Origin: Lutjanus erythropterus
Taxonomy: Eukaryota; Chordata; Actinopteri; Lutjaniformes; Lutjanidae
Length of the DNA stretch: 64,000 bases
NCBI GenBank assembly: GCA_020091685.1
Contig: CM034605.1
Location: forward strand, 7,983,019-8,047,018
Direction: 5' to 3'
Shown here: positions 26,301-36,213 of the stretch, piece by piece
How positions within the stretch are numbered: position 1 is the first letter of the stretch
Layout: every line of letters begins with the position of its first letter
Notes under the pieces: model-generated
What the model saw: the letters and a program-made list of their open reading frames with translations, nothing else
Told to the model about the DNA's origin: nothing
The model's database searches: none
Translations under genes and position numbers: made by a program

Positions 26301-27885
26301 GCTGCATGGCACACTTGTGTTTGCAAACTAGGCTGCTCAGTGATCGTTTAATGCCAAAGAATACCAAAGGGACAGGCAACCAAATGGTGGTGTGGCCGGC
26401 TTTGTAGAAAAAGGGGAAATGCTCAGTGTTGTTGACAACAATTGTTTCACACTCTAACATTTTAATTCACCCATTTGGACAAAGATATTCTTGACTTTTT
26501 ATCACATTTGAATTGGACACAGTTTACACAAAACTTGTGTCCAGTGCCATTTTAAATGTGTCTCTCATCATTTGTTCAGAAGTGAGCCTGTTTTCATTTT
26601 TTGTGTTCTTGGCACCGCCGTGCTGTGATCCGAATCTGTTACAGTTTTAAGTCCACACATAAGAGGCTCCACGGATGCGAGTGCCACCTGACACGAGAGC
26701 TCTCATGCTATTATGGTTCATTGGGCTTGTTGGGATGGAATTAGATTGGATTCAAGACAGACATGGCGTAGGTTGGATTTCCTCTGCTCTTGTAGCAATT
26801 TGATGTCCCGCAGGGGCATTCAGATGGGCCAGACACAAATTTGACAGCAGCGGCTCCCTGAAGCAAATCATGTTAAAGTGAGAACAGCCTGTCAGGTTGT
26901 GTCACCTCCCTCCATCTTTCCCTCTTTCAAGCTCTCTGTCGCTCTCGTGGTTGACAGGATCGCCTCTTTGTTAGACTCATCAATAAGGAATACATCACAG
27001 TCACAGGCCCGCTGAGCTGGAACAGCCTGTGCACCACAAAGAAAGTTAGATGTCAATGATTGTTTTAATTAATAAACATTTACACCCCCCAGCCACCCTG
27101 CCATTGCAGCTTCACCCTAGGGTCCTGTACGTCCCGTAAGCTGCAGAGCCGACAGCTATGACAAATTGAATATGAATCAGCTTTTCTGTGCCATAGTAGG
27201 ACCTGCCAAAGATGTTTAAAGAATGTATCAATGATGATGGGAAGTGAATGACATGTGGCAAATTTCACTATTCTACATTAGCATAATGAGTCACTGAGTC
27301 AGTCAGTAATGATATGTCACATCTGATAGCAGGTTGCGTTGATACACACACATGCACTGAAGAATACCAATAATTAACCTCTGTCTCCGGCGACCTAACT
27401 TCTTTTTAAATGACTGTGTCCCGGTGTCTGAACACCACAAGCCAATCAATCCCATCCACTTTTTGGCAGTTTATAAAATATCTCACGTTTGTTTGCCCCT
27501 CATCCCTGATTAGCTTCTTGAAGCACCATAATTAATCAAAGTTAACACTGGCAAAGCATTCGATAATTCCTGATTCGACATAATGTAATTACTCATTCTC
27601 AAAGCACTGGGTATGAGCATTTTCCCTCAGATCTCAAGGTCAAAGCAGAATTCCAATCCATTGATTTGTGGCTGTGCGGGACGTGTCATGCATACTGTAG
27701 TTAGCCTACTTTTCACTTTCCAAGGCTTATTCTCAACACATTTTTGCCTCACCATGACTATGATTTAATATTGTGGCAAACTGCTGGATATGGCTCTTGA
27801 TCTTTTGGCACAGAGCTTGGACAGAACCTACGGAATACTTGATAGAAAGAGTTGTGTGTGTTTTACAAGACAGAGTGTATGCAAT

Positions 27886-28600
27886 CAGAGGTGGGACCAA
27901 GTCATTGTTTTGCAAGTAAGTGCTCACATCCCCTGTCAAGACAGGCAAGTCCCACGTTCTACTCTGCTTCAAATGTTGAAGAAAGTTGGAAGTTGTTGTG
28001 TTCCTGTATGTTAGTTTCAAATTTGTTGACCACCGCATACTTTTTTGTATGGAACGGAAATTATCTTTGGCATAATTTTTTCCAACTGGAGCTCAGTAAC
28101 ATAACATTAGTTCTGCATGGTTCTCTCCTTCGCCTTCCCTGGATGCTGCCAAATTAGTCAAGAAATGTGTCAACAAAAGAGTCAACTTGCTAAGGAAATT
28201 GTTGCTAAATAAACCCTGACAGGACGGTGCAGCAGGTGTTTGACATGAAGAAGAAGGATCTTCATCCTTTATCCTTCTTCTTCTGAAGTGACATTATCCT
28301 GCTTATTACACAGCTACTTACATAAAATGTTATTAATTGCAAAATTATTGTATTGCTCCTTCAGAGTCTGTGATTATAAGTGTGTGCATAGCAACAGTCT
28401 GCTATTCAGAAATAACAGACCTTAGAATTAGTATTCAACAAGGCTGCGTAATGAAGGAAGGGTAATGAAGTGATGCTTTTTAAAAAACATACTTTGTTTG
28501 GGCTTACGACAAGGCATCAAATATTTCAAAGTCAAAAAGCTCAAATCCAAAGTCAGAAATCATGGGCATGAAAGTCCAAGTCTTTTTTTTGTTTTGTTTT
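27886..28600. repeat. interspersed repeat, 'gaggtgggaccaagtca' type
   Basis: It begins with cagaggtgggaccaagtcat and contains later 'tcaaagtcaaaaagctcaaatcc' style runs near 28530-28600. I recognise this as a repeat spread widely in percomorph fish. Limits are uncertain and it may be composite. It includes the hairpin at 28247-28283. Confidence 0.4.
28247..28283. repeat. perfect 13-bp purine/pyrimidine hairpin, 11-nt loop
   Basis: GAAGAAGAAGGAT (28247-28259) is the exact reverse complement of 28271-28283. The stem is all-purine on one side except its terminal T. No function assigned. Confidence 0.85.
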
Positions 28601-29920
28601 CTTTTTCAAGTTGACTATAAAGTCATCACATTTGTAATTCAAATCTAGTGAGTCCACATCTCTGTTATGGATACACTGATTGTGAAGTGTATTAAACAGA
28701 CTGACTTTTCATATATTCCTTTCCTCAGGTTTTTTTTTTTCACCAAGATGAGATTCACTCCTCTCGTTATCCTCCATCACACTGGGAACATATAATTATT
28801 CTCCACAGGCCGTCTCAGTACATTATGTGTGTCAAGAAAGAAACACATCTGCTGATTTCCAAATTCTGGACTAACAGACACATTTCCCTACAGTCTCATT
28901 GTAGCCTCATCCTTTTGCTCTCAGGTTTTTATTCTTCAGTACACACTGTACACTAACCATTCTTACAAAGTCTTCTCTCTCTGCAGCATCTTTTTTTGTG
29001 CTTTAGAAAAGTGTCCTTGTTCATGACCTATGTACTGTTCATTGAAATACTTAAAACCTTTCTTCTCAGAAATTAGCACACAACAGTGAATGTCAATGCC
29101 ATTTTCCTTTTTTTTTAACCACAGAAAGAGTACTTTTCACTGGCAGCGTGAAAGGCAAGAAGTGTGAGATTCCCATCTTCCCTTGCCTTTATATTGGCCA
29201 ACAATGGAAGTGCATTAGCACCAATCAGAGACATCAGAGGAAATTTGCTCTGGCATGATTTGATTAAGGGCCAACGCATTCTCAAAACAGCCTCCCTTCA
29301 CTCAAATGATGATAATAGACATCTCTACAGGCAGGGATGGATGAAGTATGCCTCAGTATTGCCTCAGCCGGTGCACTTATATCTGATCTTGTCAGCTAAA
29401 AAGCTCCACTAAGTTTCATTGCTAAGGGAAGGATGTTAGGTAGGCTTTTTTTTAATTCTCATTTAGTTCAATTAACCAAATCTAATTAGCCACACAGGGA
29501 AGGAATGTGTGTTTTATGATGTAGTGTAATTGTTTTTTGTGTCCTGCATTTCATTGTTGAGTCTGTGTTATAATTTTGGGTCAGTGATGGTGGACAATGT
29601 GTGTGTGTGTGTGTGCACAACAAAACTCATAACACACTCCTCATTACTTTGTTTCATTTATAAGTTATTGCCTTCACCAGGCAATCCTGTCTGCCAACTA
29701 AACGTAACTCCCACTTTAATCATGCCTCCGGGGCCATGCTGGTCATGTTGTATCACCCTAATGTTTGCAGCACTTTGGTGAAAACTCCCAAGCAAACATT
29801 CGGTTCACCACAAACACCATACAGAGCCAGTTCCATTGGACTTGTGCCCAGTGACGTCACATCCATCCAACAACTCCCACTTGTGGAACCCAGTAACTCT
29901 GTTTTCTTTTCTACCCACAG

Positions 29921-29989
29921 CTCTTACCGCCTGGATAAAATCAACAGTGACATGCGTAACTACATCACCAATTTTGCTGCAGACTTAAG
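29921..29989 (+). CDS. dlgap2: predicted 69-nt cassette exon of dlgap2
   Basis: The acceptor is ttctacccacag|CTCTTACC and the donor TTAAG|gtgaat. It is 69 nt, entered and left in phase 2, so inclusion adds exactly 23 residues (S-YRLDKINSDMRNYITNFAADL) without changing frame. Skipping it joins DLLDSQ directly to SQSYHLQ, which mirrors the human DLGAP2 order (LGDLQSQSYLQ) as I recall it. The inserted peptide begins SSYRL, echoing the S-Y core of the neighbouring guanylate-kinase-binding repeats. Evidence is phase, splice sites and position only. It could be a chance match, but all three conditions being met makes it likely. Confidence 0.6.
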
Positions 29990-32211
29990 GTGAATACAGG
30001 CTCAGCGCCTCCCCTCCCCTTACCTCTCTGTTGCTGCCATGTTGCAGTGGTCAGACGACAGAGCCAGCTGGCTCGCTGCCCTGCTGACATACCCAATATG
30101 GACGCCTCACAGAGCAAACACTCAAGACGAGTCAATGAGAGGTCACCTGGGGCAATGTGCTCATACTGGCAAAGCATAAGGCGCTGTTAAACACAATACA
30201 GATATGATTTGACTCACTGCTATACATTATACCTGCATATAGTAGTAAGTCTGTCTTTCTTAGAAAATATTAAAAAGGAACATTGTGGTTGCATGATTTG
30301 AGAGATTAATCACATTAAAGGGATAGAGTTTGGATTATTTGATGTGGGGTTGCATGAGGTCATAGTTTTTACAACAGCCAATCAGAGCACAGGGGGGGGT
30401 TTACAACAGCCAGTTACAAACAAACTAATTGATCAAGACAGAAACAGATCTAGCATCTCCCTTGTTTCTGTGGTAAAATCACCGTTTTTGCTGAAGGAGT
30501 CATGTTGCTTTGGAGGAAAAGATATTTGGCTTATATGATGGCAGTTTCTCATAGGGACAGAGTGCAATGCGTCATACCAGTCCCACTAGTGAGAAACACT
30601 GTCAAAAAAAATATTGGATTTCAGCATTCAAAGGATTATTTTAGCACCCAGAGACCCCTAGAGAGGAAAAGTTATACTGACAAAGTCAATATTGTCTATA
30701 TATCACAGTGTCCCCTCTCCTTAGTTTGCTTTTGTAGTGAAATACATTTATATTCACAATTATTTGATTAAATCACCAAGTAAGATCAAAACCAGGCCTT
30801 TTATACCTTAGGTAGCTTTAATTTCTACAATTTGTCTGAACACATTAGCAAACAGCAGCTGTATAAAGTCACTGAGTATCAAGGTCCTGCTGTTTTCCCC
30901 ACTCTTGATGTCTCACATCTCTATCCACTTTTGTCTTCTTAAATGCTCAGTTTTTTGGAACAGACGCTTATAAAAACTTAGTCCTGGGTTCTTTACCCCG
31001 TCGGTAGTGCATCCCGCTATGCAGCAACATTTTTGCATTTTTCTATTGTTTGCTGACAGACAGAAACGACAAGGAGACAACTTCATGCAATACAAAGTCA
31101 ATGGAGAGCGATGATTCCCCTCCAATGTGGGCAGGATTTAATTGCACTCTGTTTCTATCAGAAAAGGCTGTCTGGCACAAGGTAAAGGGGTGAAAATATT
31201 CTAAGTAGGGAACACTTAATCTGATACTGATTGAGTGGCTGAAATACGTTTTGCTGCTGACCCTGTCCACAGCAGTGCATTGCTTAGCTTCCATGCTGAT
31301 ACTACTCTCTGCTTCTCCGTACTGGAGGCAGGCCAACAGCCATCTACTATAGGCACACCGACTATTGATAAGCACCTCAGACAACCCCACTTCAAAGTTC
31401 TCCCATTTGCAGCTTCTTTACTGTTACCACTTCACTCAGGCTTGATCTCTGGATGTTTCTTCTCTAGGATGTTTAGAAGGTTGACATTATTTTGCTAATA
31501 CACACAGCTTTGCTACAGCATGACAAGATGGATTGGAGGACTTTTAATCACACTGGCATTTTCCTTGCTGCCAAACACCAGCGTTTATCTCTATAAAAAG
31601 CCCAGAAACTGCTTACTCATCCCTGCCTGTCATTAGAAATAGATCTGGTGGAGAGAGCCTCATTTTGGTATTCCTAAAGTGACTCACATAGTATTCTTTA
31701 GTTTACTTAAAGCACCTTTCTCTTTCTATGTTTTTCTATTAGTCTCTCCTGCAGATTTCAAAGCAGACTTCAGTTTCTGAACATCTCTCTTGCACTGCTG
31801 GGGTAGCACATTTAATTGACCTGCCTGACACCGAGGTGCTCTCTGAAGTGCTTGCTCACTAACTAGCTCCTGATTTGCATTTCCCTCATTTCCAAGCATT
31901 GATTGGATGTTTCAGCAGAACAGAAATCGAACTGCCTTTTTAAGGACACCGGTGAACACATCAGAGTAGTCCGGGAGAGAAGAAAGAGAGACACAATGTC
32001 ATAACCAGTCTGACTCTCAAGTTCAAGTTGCTCAGAGGAGACCTGCTGCCCTCACCAACACTTAATTGTTTTTGTCATCATGTTACACCTGTAACCACTA
32101 GTCAAACTGCCTGTTTTTTTTAGTTAAATTACATTTAGCTGACTTGCTTAAGAAATCATCAATATGACTGTCCCACTCCCTGCCTGCTTCTCCTTTTTTC
32201 TCTCTGTTCAG
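29990..32211. other. dlgap2 intron, 2.2 kb
   Basis: It holds a minus-strand THAP-domain relic at 30914-31038 and otherwise nothing I can name. It ends in a strong pyrimidine tract (ttctccttttttctctctgttcag). Confidence 0.75.
30914..31038 (-). pseudogene. THAP-domain relic from a transposon-like gene
   Basis: The minus-strand frame reads MQKCCCIAGCTTDGVK and continues through LSFYKRL to RRQKWIEM before a stop. The C-x4-C spacing after the initial Met, then F-Y and R-x-x-W, fits the N-terminal part of the C2CH zinc-binding THAP domain. THAP domains occur in P-element-type transposases and derived genes. The usual F-P after the aromatic pair is absent (R-L-F here), the frame stops before the C-terminal Cys-His pair, and no transposase follows. 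It is a decayed fragment. Confidence 0.55.
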
Positions 32212-32371
32212 TCAGAGCTACCACTTGCAAGCCACCAGGGACATGCACCCAAGCATTGCCCTGGATCCCTCTACAAACTACAACTCTCCCAAGTTTCGCT
32301 CCAGGAACCAGAGCTATATGCGGGCCGTCAGCACCCTCAGTCAAGCTAGCTGTGTTAGCCAAGTGAGCCAG
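32212..32371 (+). CDS. dlgap2: DLGAP2 exon with second guanylate-kinase-binding repeat
   Basis: The acceptor ctctgttcag|TCAG is entered in phase 2. The main donor is AGCCAG|gtgagt (phase 0). It encodes SQSYHLQATRDMHPSIALDP, then NYNSPKFRSRNQSYMRAVST, matching human DLGAP2 NYNSPKFRSRNQSYMRAVSTLSQASCVSQ. RNQSYMRA (residues 462-469) is a SAPAP 14-residue repeat. Nine bases upstream is a second in-frame donor (AGCCAA|gtgagc, exon end 32362). Its use would give ASCVSQ|VSE exactly as in the human protein, whereas the downstream donor adds VSQ. Both may be used. Confidence 0.93.
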
Positions 32372-32483
32372 GTGAGTCTGCACCCTGACAATTAAGAAAG
32401 GCTTTCAAATCCTGTCCTTTACTGGAGAGCAGTGGTTCTTACACAGGGGGCTGCTGAGGGACCCTCAGTCTCAAGCATAAATA

Positions 32484-32840
32484 AAGCTACTACAAGGAGT
32501 TTTTAACTTGTTATGAAACAGTGTCGTTTTAATACCAATGCCTACATAAGCAAATTATACCATCCACGAGAAGATTGGCTATTTCTGTATAGTTATTCTT
32601 AATGTCTGTTACTGGGTCAGATTCTCCTTAAAATCAGAAGAAATGATCCTGTCTACATTTTCTTTTCTAAGGCAAAGTTACACAATAGTTAGCCAGTTAA
32701 AAAGAAGCAGGTGAGAATTTTATTTAGATCATATTATTTTTTGCATCATATTTTGTGGTTATAGCAGGGAAACACTACTGCTTTTGTCATCCGGAGCCTC
32801 CAAAATCAACACAATATGAAAGTTCCTTGTAGTAGCTTTA
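32484..32840. mobile_element. MITE with 'gctactacaagg' terminal inverted repeats, copy 2
   Basis: The left end gctactacaaggagttttta is the inverted complement of the right end aaagttccttgtagtagc. It is the same family as 20094-20362, in reverse orientation, and a related end is seen at 61884-61955. No open reading frame of note. Confidence 0.75.
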
Positions 32841-32849
32841 AATTGATTG

Positions 32850-33390
32850 AAGACGTTTATGACAAGGTCATAATAATGTCATGACACATGTCATTTCTAT
32901 TTAAGTGTCTTTCAGTCAGTTATGTCATTGACACTGACATTGTTTGAGATGTCTTTGTTATGACAGCTTGACATTATCAAATTTAAAGAAGCTGTTTAGC
33001 TTCATGTTTTAACATTATAATAAACTGTCACATCTGATTGGTTTTTGACACTGGCTGTTATTAGACTGTTATAATTGTGTCATGAATATTTTCCTGGACC
33101 TTAAGTGAAGTGGTACATTTTGGACTTAAAGATTTCATAAAGATGTCAATAAGTGTTATAAAGCCAGTTTGATGGCAGAATACAGTACCAAGATAATTGA
33201 TTTATGTCAAGTTGACATAATAAGGACATCTCAAAAAATGTCAACTTTGCATTAAAAATGACATAATAACTGACTTTTAATGACAACAGTCCTAAAGGCT
33301 CCTTCATGTTCATGGAAGATGTCTTGACATGGTTATAATAGTGACGGTCTTCTGGACACCCCTTCAAATAAAATGTCACCAAATAATTCT
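32850..33390. mobile_element. fold-back element, copy 2
   Basis: It shares long blocks with 15818-16627: 'gtcatgaatattttcct', 'aagtgaagtggtacatttt', 'aactttgcattaaaaatg'. It is shorter than copy 1 because the unrelated centre is missing. Target-site duplications are not evident. Confidence 0.7.
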
Positions 33391-34244
33391 ACCATTAACG
33401 TCTCCATTTAAAACCCCAGTTAAAGAGCATGACTGTCCTCATCATTGTTTTCTCTCTCACTGTGAATCTTTTCTCTGACTTAATTTTACTTACTTTATTT
33501 GACAGTTCATTGCACATTGTTTATCTGGATAAATTAAAGGACTCCAGCAGGGGTTGTTGAGATATCCATCTCCCTCTTAAAAGAGAGGGCATATTGATTT
33601 GTTCAGAGTCTTAAAAGCTCAACTAAACTCTCACTAATTCCAAATCCCAGTAGAACAAGATGTTTGTCTTTCATTCTTGACATTGCCAAATAGGAGTGGA
33701 ATGATAACCATCAAACTATTTCTACTCGGTAAACAACCATTTTTAACGAGTGAATATCAAAGACACAGACAAGATATATCATACACATATGAAACAGGAA
33801 AAAGAAATAGTTCTTGTCAACGTCAACAACGAATCTTTCACAGGAAGATACAGTATGACCTTGATTTCATGAAAATTACCAGCACGTTGTCGTATTCAGA
33901 CAGATCACAAGCTACTGCACCAAAAGCAAACCAGCCTGCAGGTTATCTACTAATGTGGAATTATGACAAAACAATTTCTAGATAATTGTCAAAAAATACA
34001 AAAATAATTTTTGTGACTTTATAAAAACACATTTTCATTGATCTCTCTGCTGTCTTCTGCCTATTAAAACATGTGCACTCGTTTGATTTTAGCTGCAAGC
34101 CTTGTTCTCATTTTGAGGGAAATTGACAGAGAACACAATGTCAGGTTTTTACAACCGACCAATTAATTTCTCCTGATGAACAAAGAATTATCCTCGCTTG
34201 TTTAACAATGGAGAAGGCATGCTTATGGCTTTTGTTCCCCACAG

Positions 34245-34461
34245 GTGAGTGAAACAGAAATAAATGGCCAATTTGAATCAGTGTGTGAGTCGGTGTTCAG
34301 TGAGGTGGAATCTCAGGCCATGGAGGCCTTGGACCTTCCCGGCTGCTTCAGAACCCGGAGTCACAGCTACTTGCGAGCCATCCAGGCCGGCTACTCCCAA
34401 GACGATGACTGCATCCCCCCCATGGCCTCAACTGTCACCTCCACCATCAGGTCCACCACAG
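34245..34461 (+). CDS. dlgap2: DLGAP2 exon with third guanylate-kinase-binding repeat
   Basis: The acceptor is tgttccccacag|GTGAGT and the donor CCACAG|gtaaga leaves in phase 1. It encodes VSETEINGQFESVCESVFSE, EALDLPGCFRTRSHSYLRAI and QAGYSQDDDCIPPMAS, near-identical to human DLGAP2. RSHSYLRA (residues 522-529) is the third R-x-x-S-Y-x-x-A repeat. The exon ends TIRSTT plus one base (G). That base makes Ala when joined to the exon at 49712 (human ...TIRSTAAVSY) or Asp when joined to the long open frame at 36214. Confidence 0.95.
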
Positions 34462-36213
34462 GTAAGAACAACTGGATATAAAATCAATTTAATGCAACGT
34501 GTGACTTCCTGGATGTTGGTATTTTTGTTTGTATGTACAAATTGACACCAAAAGTTCACATTTGGCGTTAACGTGTGTTCATGGATGAATATAGAACAGT
34601 TAGTCTGTCAAACAGCTTCATATCTTTGCATGAATCATTCTTGTATGTTTCCATTGTTTTTGATGGACGTATGATTACCGTAGCGACCACTTGTGAGCTG
34701 TGCTAGTTCATCCTACTGTATTTTGGATACAGTGCTTCATCTGCTCATCCATTGGATGCATCAGAGAGTAAAGCTATGAACCCTATTGAAAACCACAAAT
34801 GGAAATTGTCTCAAGTAAAAAATCAGATCAGAGTGAAGACATGACTTTTTTCACTACATTTTGGAAATCTGACTTTCTTTATGATGCCACATGGTGACAC
34901 TTACTCACAGCTTTTTTGAGAATTGGGCAAAGAAATGGTGAAATTGCGGTATGCAAAACATGCATTGTTTCCTTCGCTCACAGATTGTTCACACAAATTA
35001 TTTTGTCTCACTGCAAAACTCATGTTTACACACAATGAGATCACATTACAGAACTCCACACTATTGTGTCTAGGCCTGAATAATCAATAATGTTAAGCTG
35101 GCAATGAATATACCGGTAACTGAGCTGTCGCACTGGTTAGTCACATATATCACATATGCAAACTTGTTACAATAAATCTAAACCCTACTCAGCTGACACG
35201 TGCATTTATTTCTGATACTGAGCCTTGATTATAAATTGCAAGCTGCTGGTGGTTTCAACAATTCCCATGATTGCTGGATTCACAGAGGAAATGATACGTC
35301 TTTGTACAGATGAAGAATGTGGGAAGAAAAGAAGAAAAAGTGTCCGGAAGAGAAGTCTGAGTGGATTCCACCTCTTCCCACAGTAGATTCATGAACTAAC
35401 AACATCAGTTGGACTATAATAGGGAGGGTTAGAGGTGTGGCCATCTGGAGATGTGCTTATGATCAATTCTTCATACCTATAAATGTTTGCTTACACTGCT
35501 TTCTCAGTAAACTCAAATATCTTTGCATTCTTATGATACAGAGTATGTGATGGATTTCGCCACCATTTTGGACATGGGGCAATTGGTGCTTCGAATCAAT
35601 CTGTCAAACTGGACCTCACACTTTCAATAGGGTTCATACTATACTTCCTGATTGATGGGAAATGGTTTGGAAGCTTTGCTCATCTTTGCCTCTTTTCATT
35701 GCACAAAGTACACATTTCTTTACCTCAACTGAAAGCAGAAGAGCATGCAAGGATTGTTCTTACACCTCATTTATTAGAAATATTGTCCATTCTCTGTGAT
35801 GTGTTCCGAGAGATAGGGGTTTCAGCTTTGTGCATTGAAAAGATGTGAAGAATGCATGCTACAAATTAAGGTTGAGAAGGCAGTGTAAACTATTAAAGGA
35901 AATGAGTCAAAATGGGAGTACTTTCCCAGTGTTACACTGGTTTTCAACACTTTACTGTATATATACTGTATATTACAAATTTTAGAATAAAATATCCTCA
36001 ATACACATCTACAGTATACAGATGAGTAAATTGGGGTAATAATCTTAGGGTTAGCACTTAGTTGCTGGAGTTTTCTGCAATTATCTTATTTTGACTCATG
36101 GCATTCAGTGCATGATTTGATGTTACTGCTTTGTGGCAATAAAAAAGCACATTCTCTCCAGCTGCTCACACCTGTGGCCATATTACAGATACGTATTCAC
36201 ATTTGTCTTCCAG
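34462..36213. other. intron upstream of the giant open frame
   Basis: It is AT-rich. A 17-bp perfect inverted repeat pair (34775-34791 and 35622-35638) suggests an 864-bp non-autonomous element. No coding exon is seen. Near the 3' end three AGs precede the giant frame (36161, 36188, 36213), and only the last gives the phase needed from the upstream exon. Confidence 0.65.
34775..35638. mobile_element. possible TIR element, 17-bp perfect terminal inverted repeats
   Basis: TATGAACCCTATTGAAA at 34775-34791 is the exact reverse complement of 35622-35638. The sequence between has no transposase and no long frame. A short match continues a few bases inside and outside the arms. No clear target-site duplication, so the true ends may differ. 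Confidence 0.45.

Larger units (their letters stand above)
19944..29920. other. dlgap2 intron, 10.0 kb
   Basis: No constitutive exon is seen. The intron holds a terminal-inverted-repeat element at 20094-20362, an interspersed repeat beginning at about 27886, a 13-bp hairpin at 28247-28283 and a short TG run at 29599-29615. Open frames here are short and have neither family resemblance nor usable paired splice sites. Confidence 0.7.
32372..34244. other. dlgap2 intron, 1.9 kb, mostly transposon relics
   Basis: Two elements lie almost back to back: the 'gctactacaagg' MITE at 32484-32840 and the fold-back copy at about 32850-33390. The remainder to the next exon shows nothing recognisable. Confidence 0.75.

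Noticed and set aside
36108-36213. Open frame of the giant exon beginning at the Met at 36108
   Set aside because: The part before 36214 reads like translated intron (AT-rich, no family features), and the AG at 36213 is the only acceptor in the right phase.
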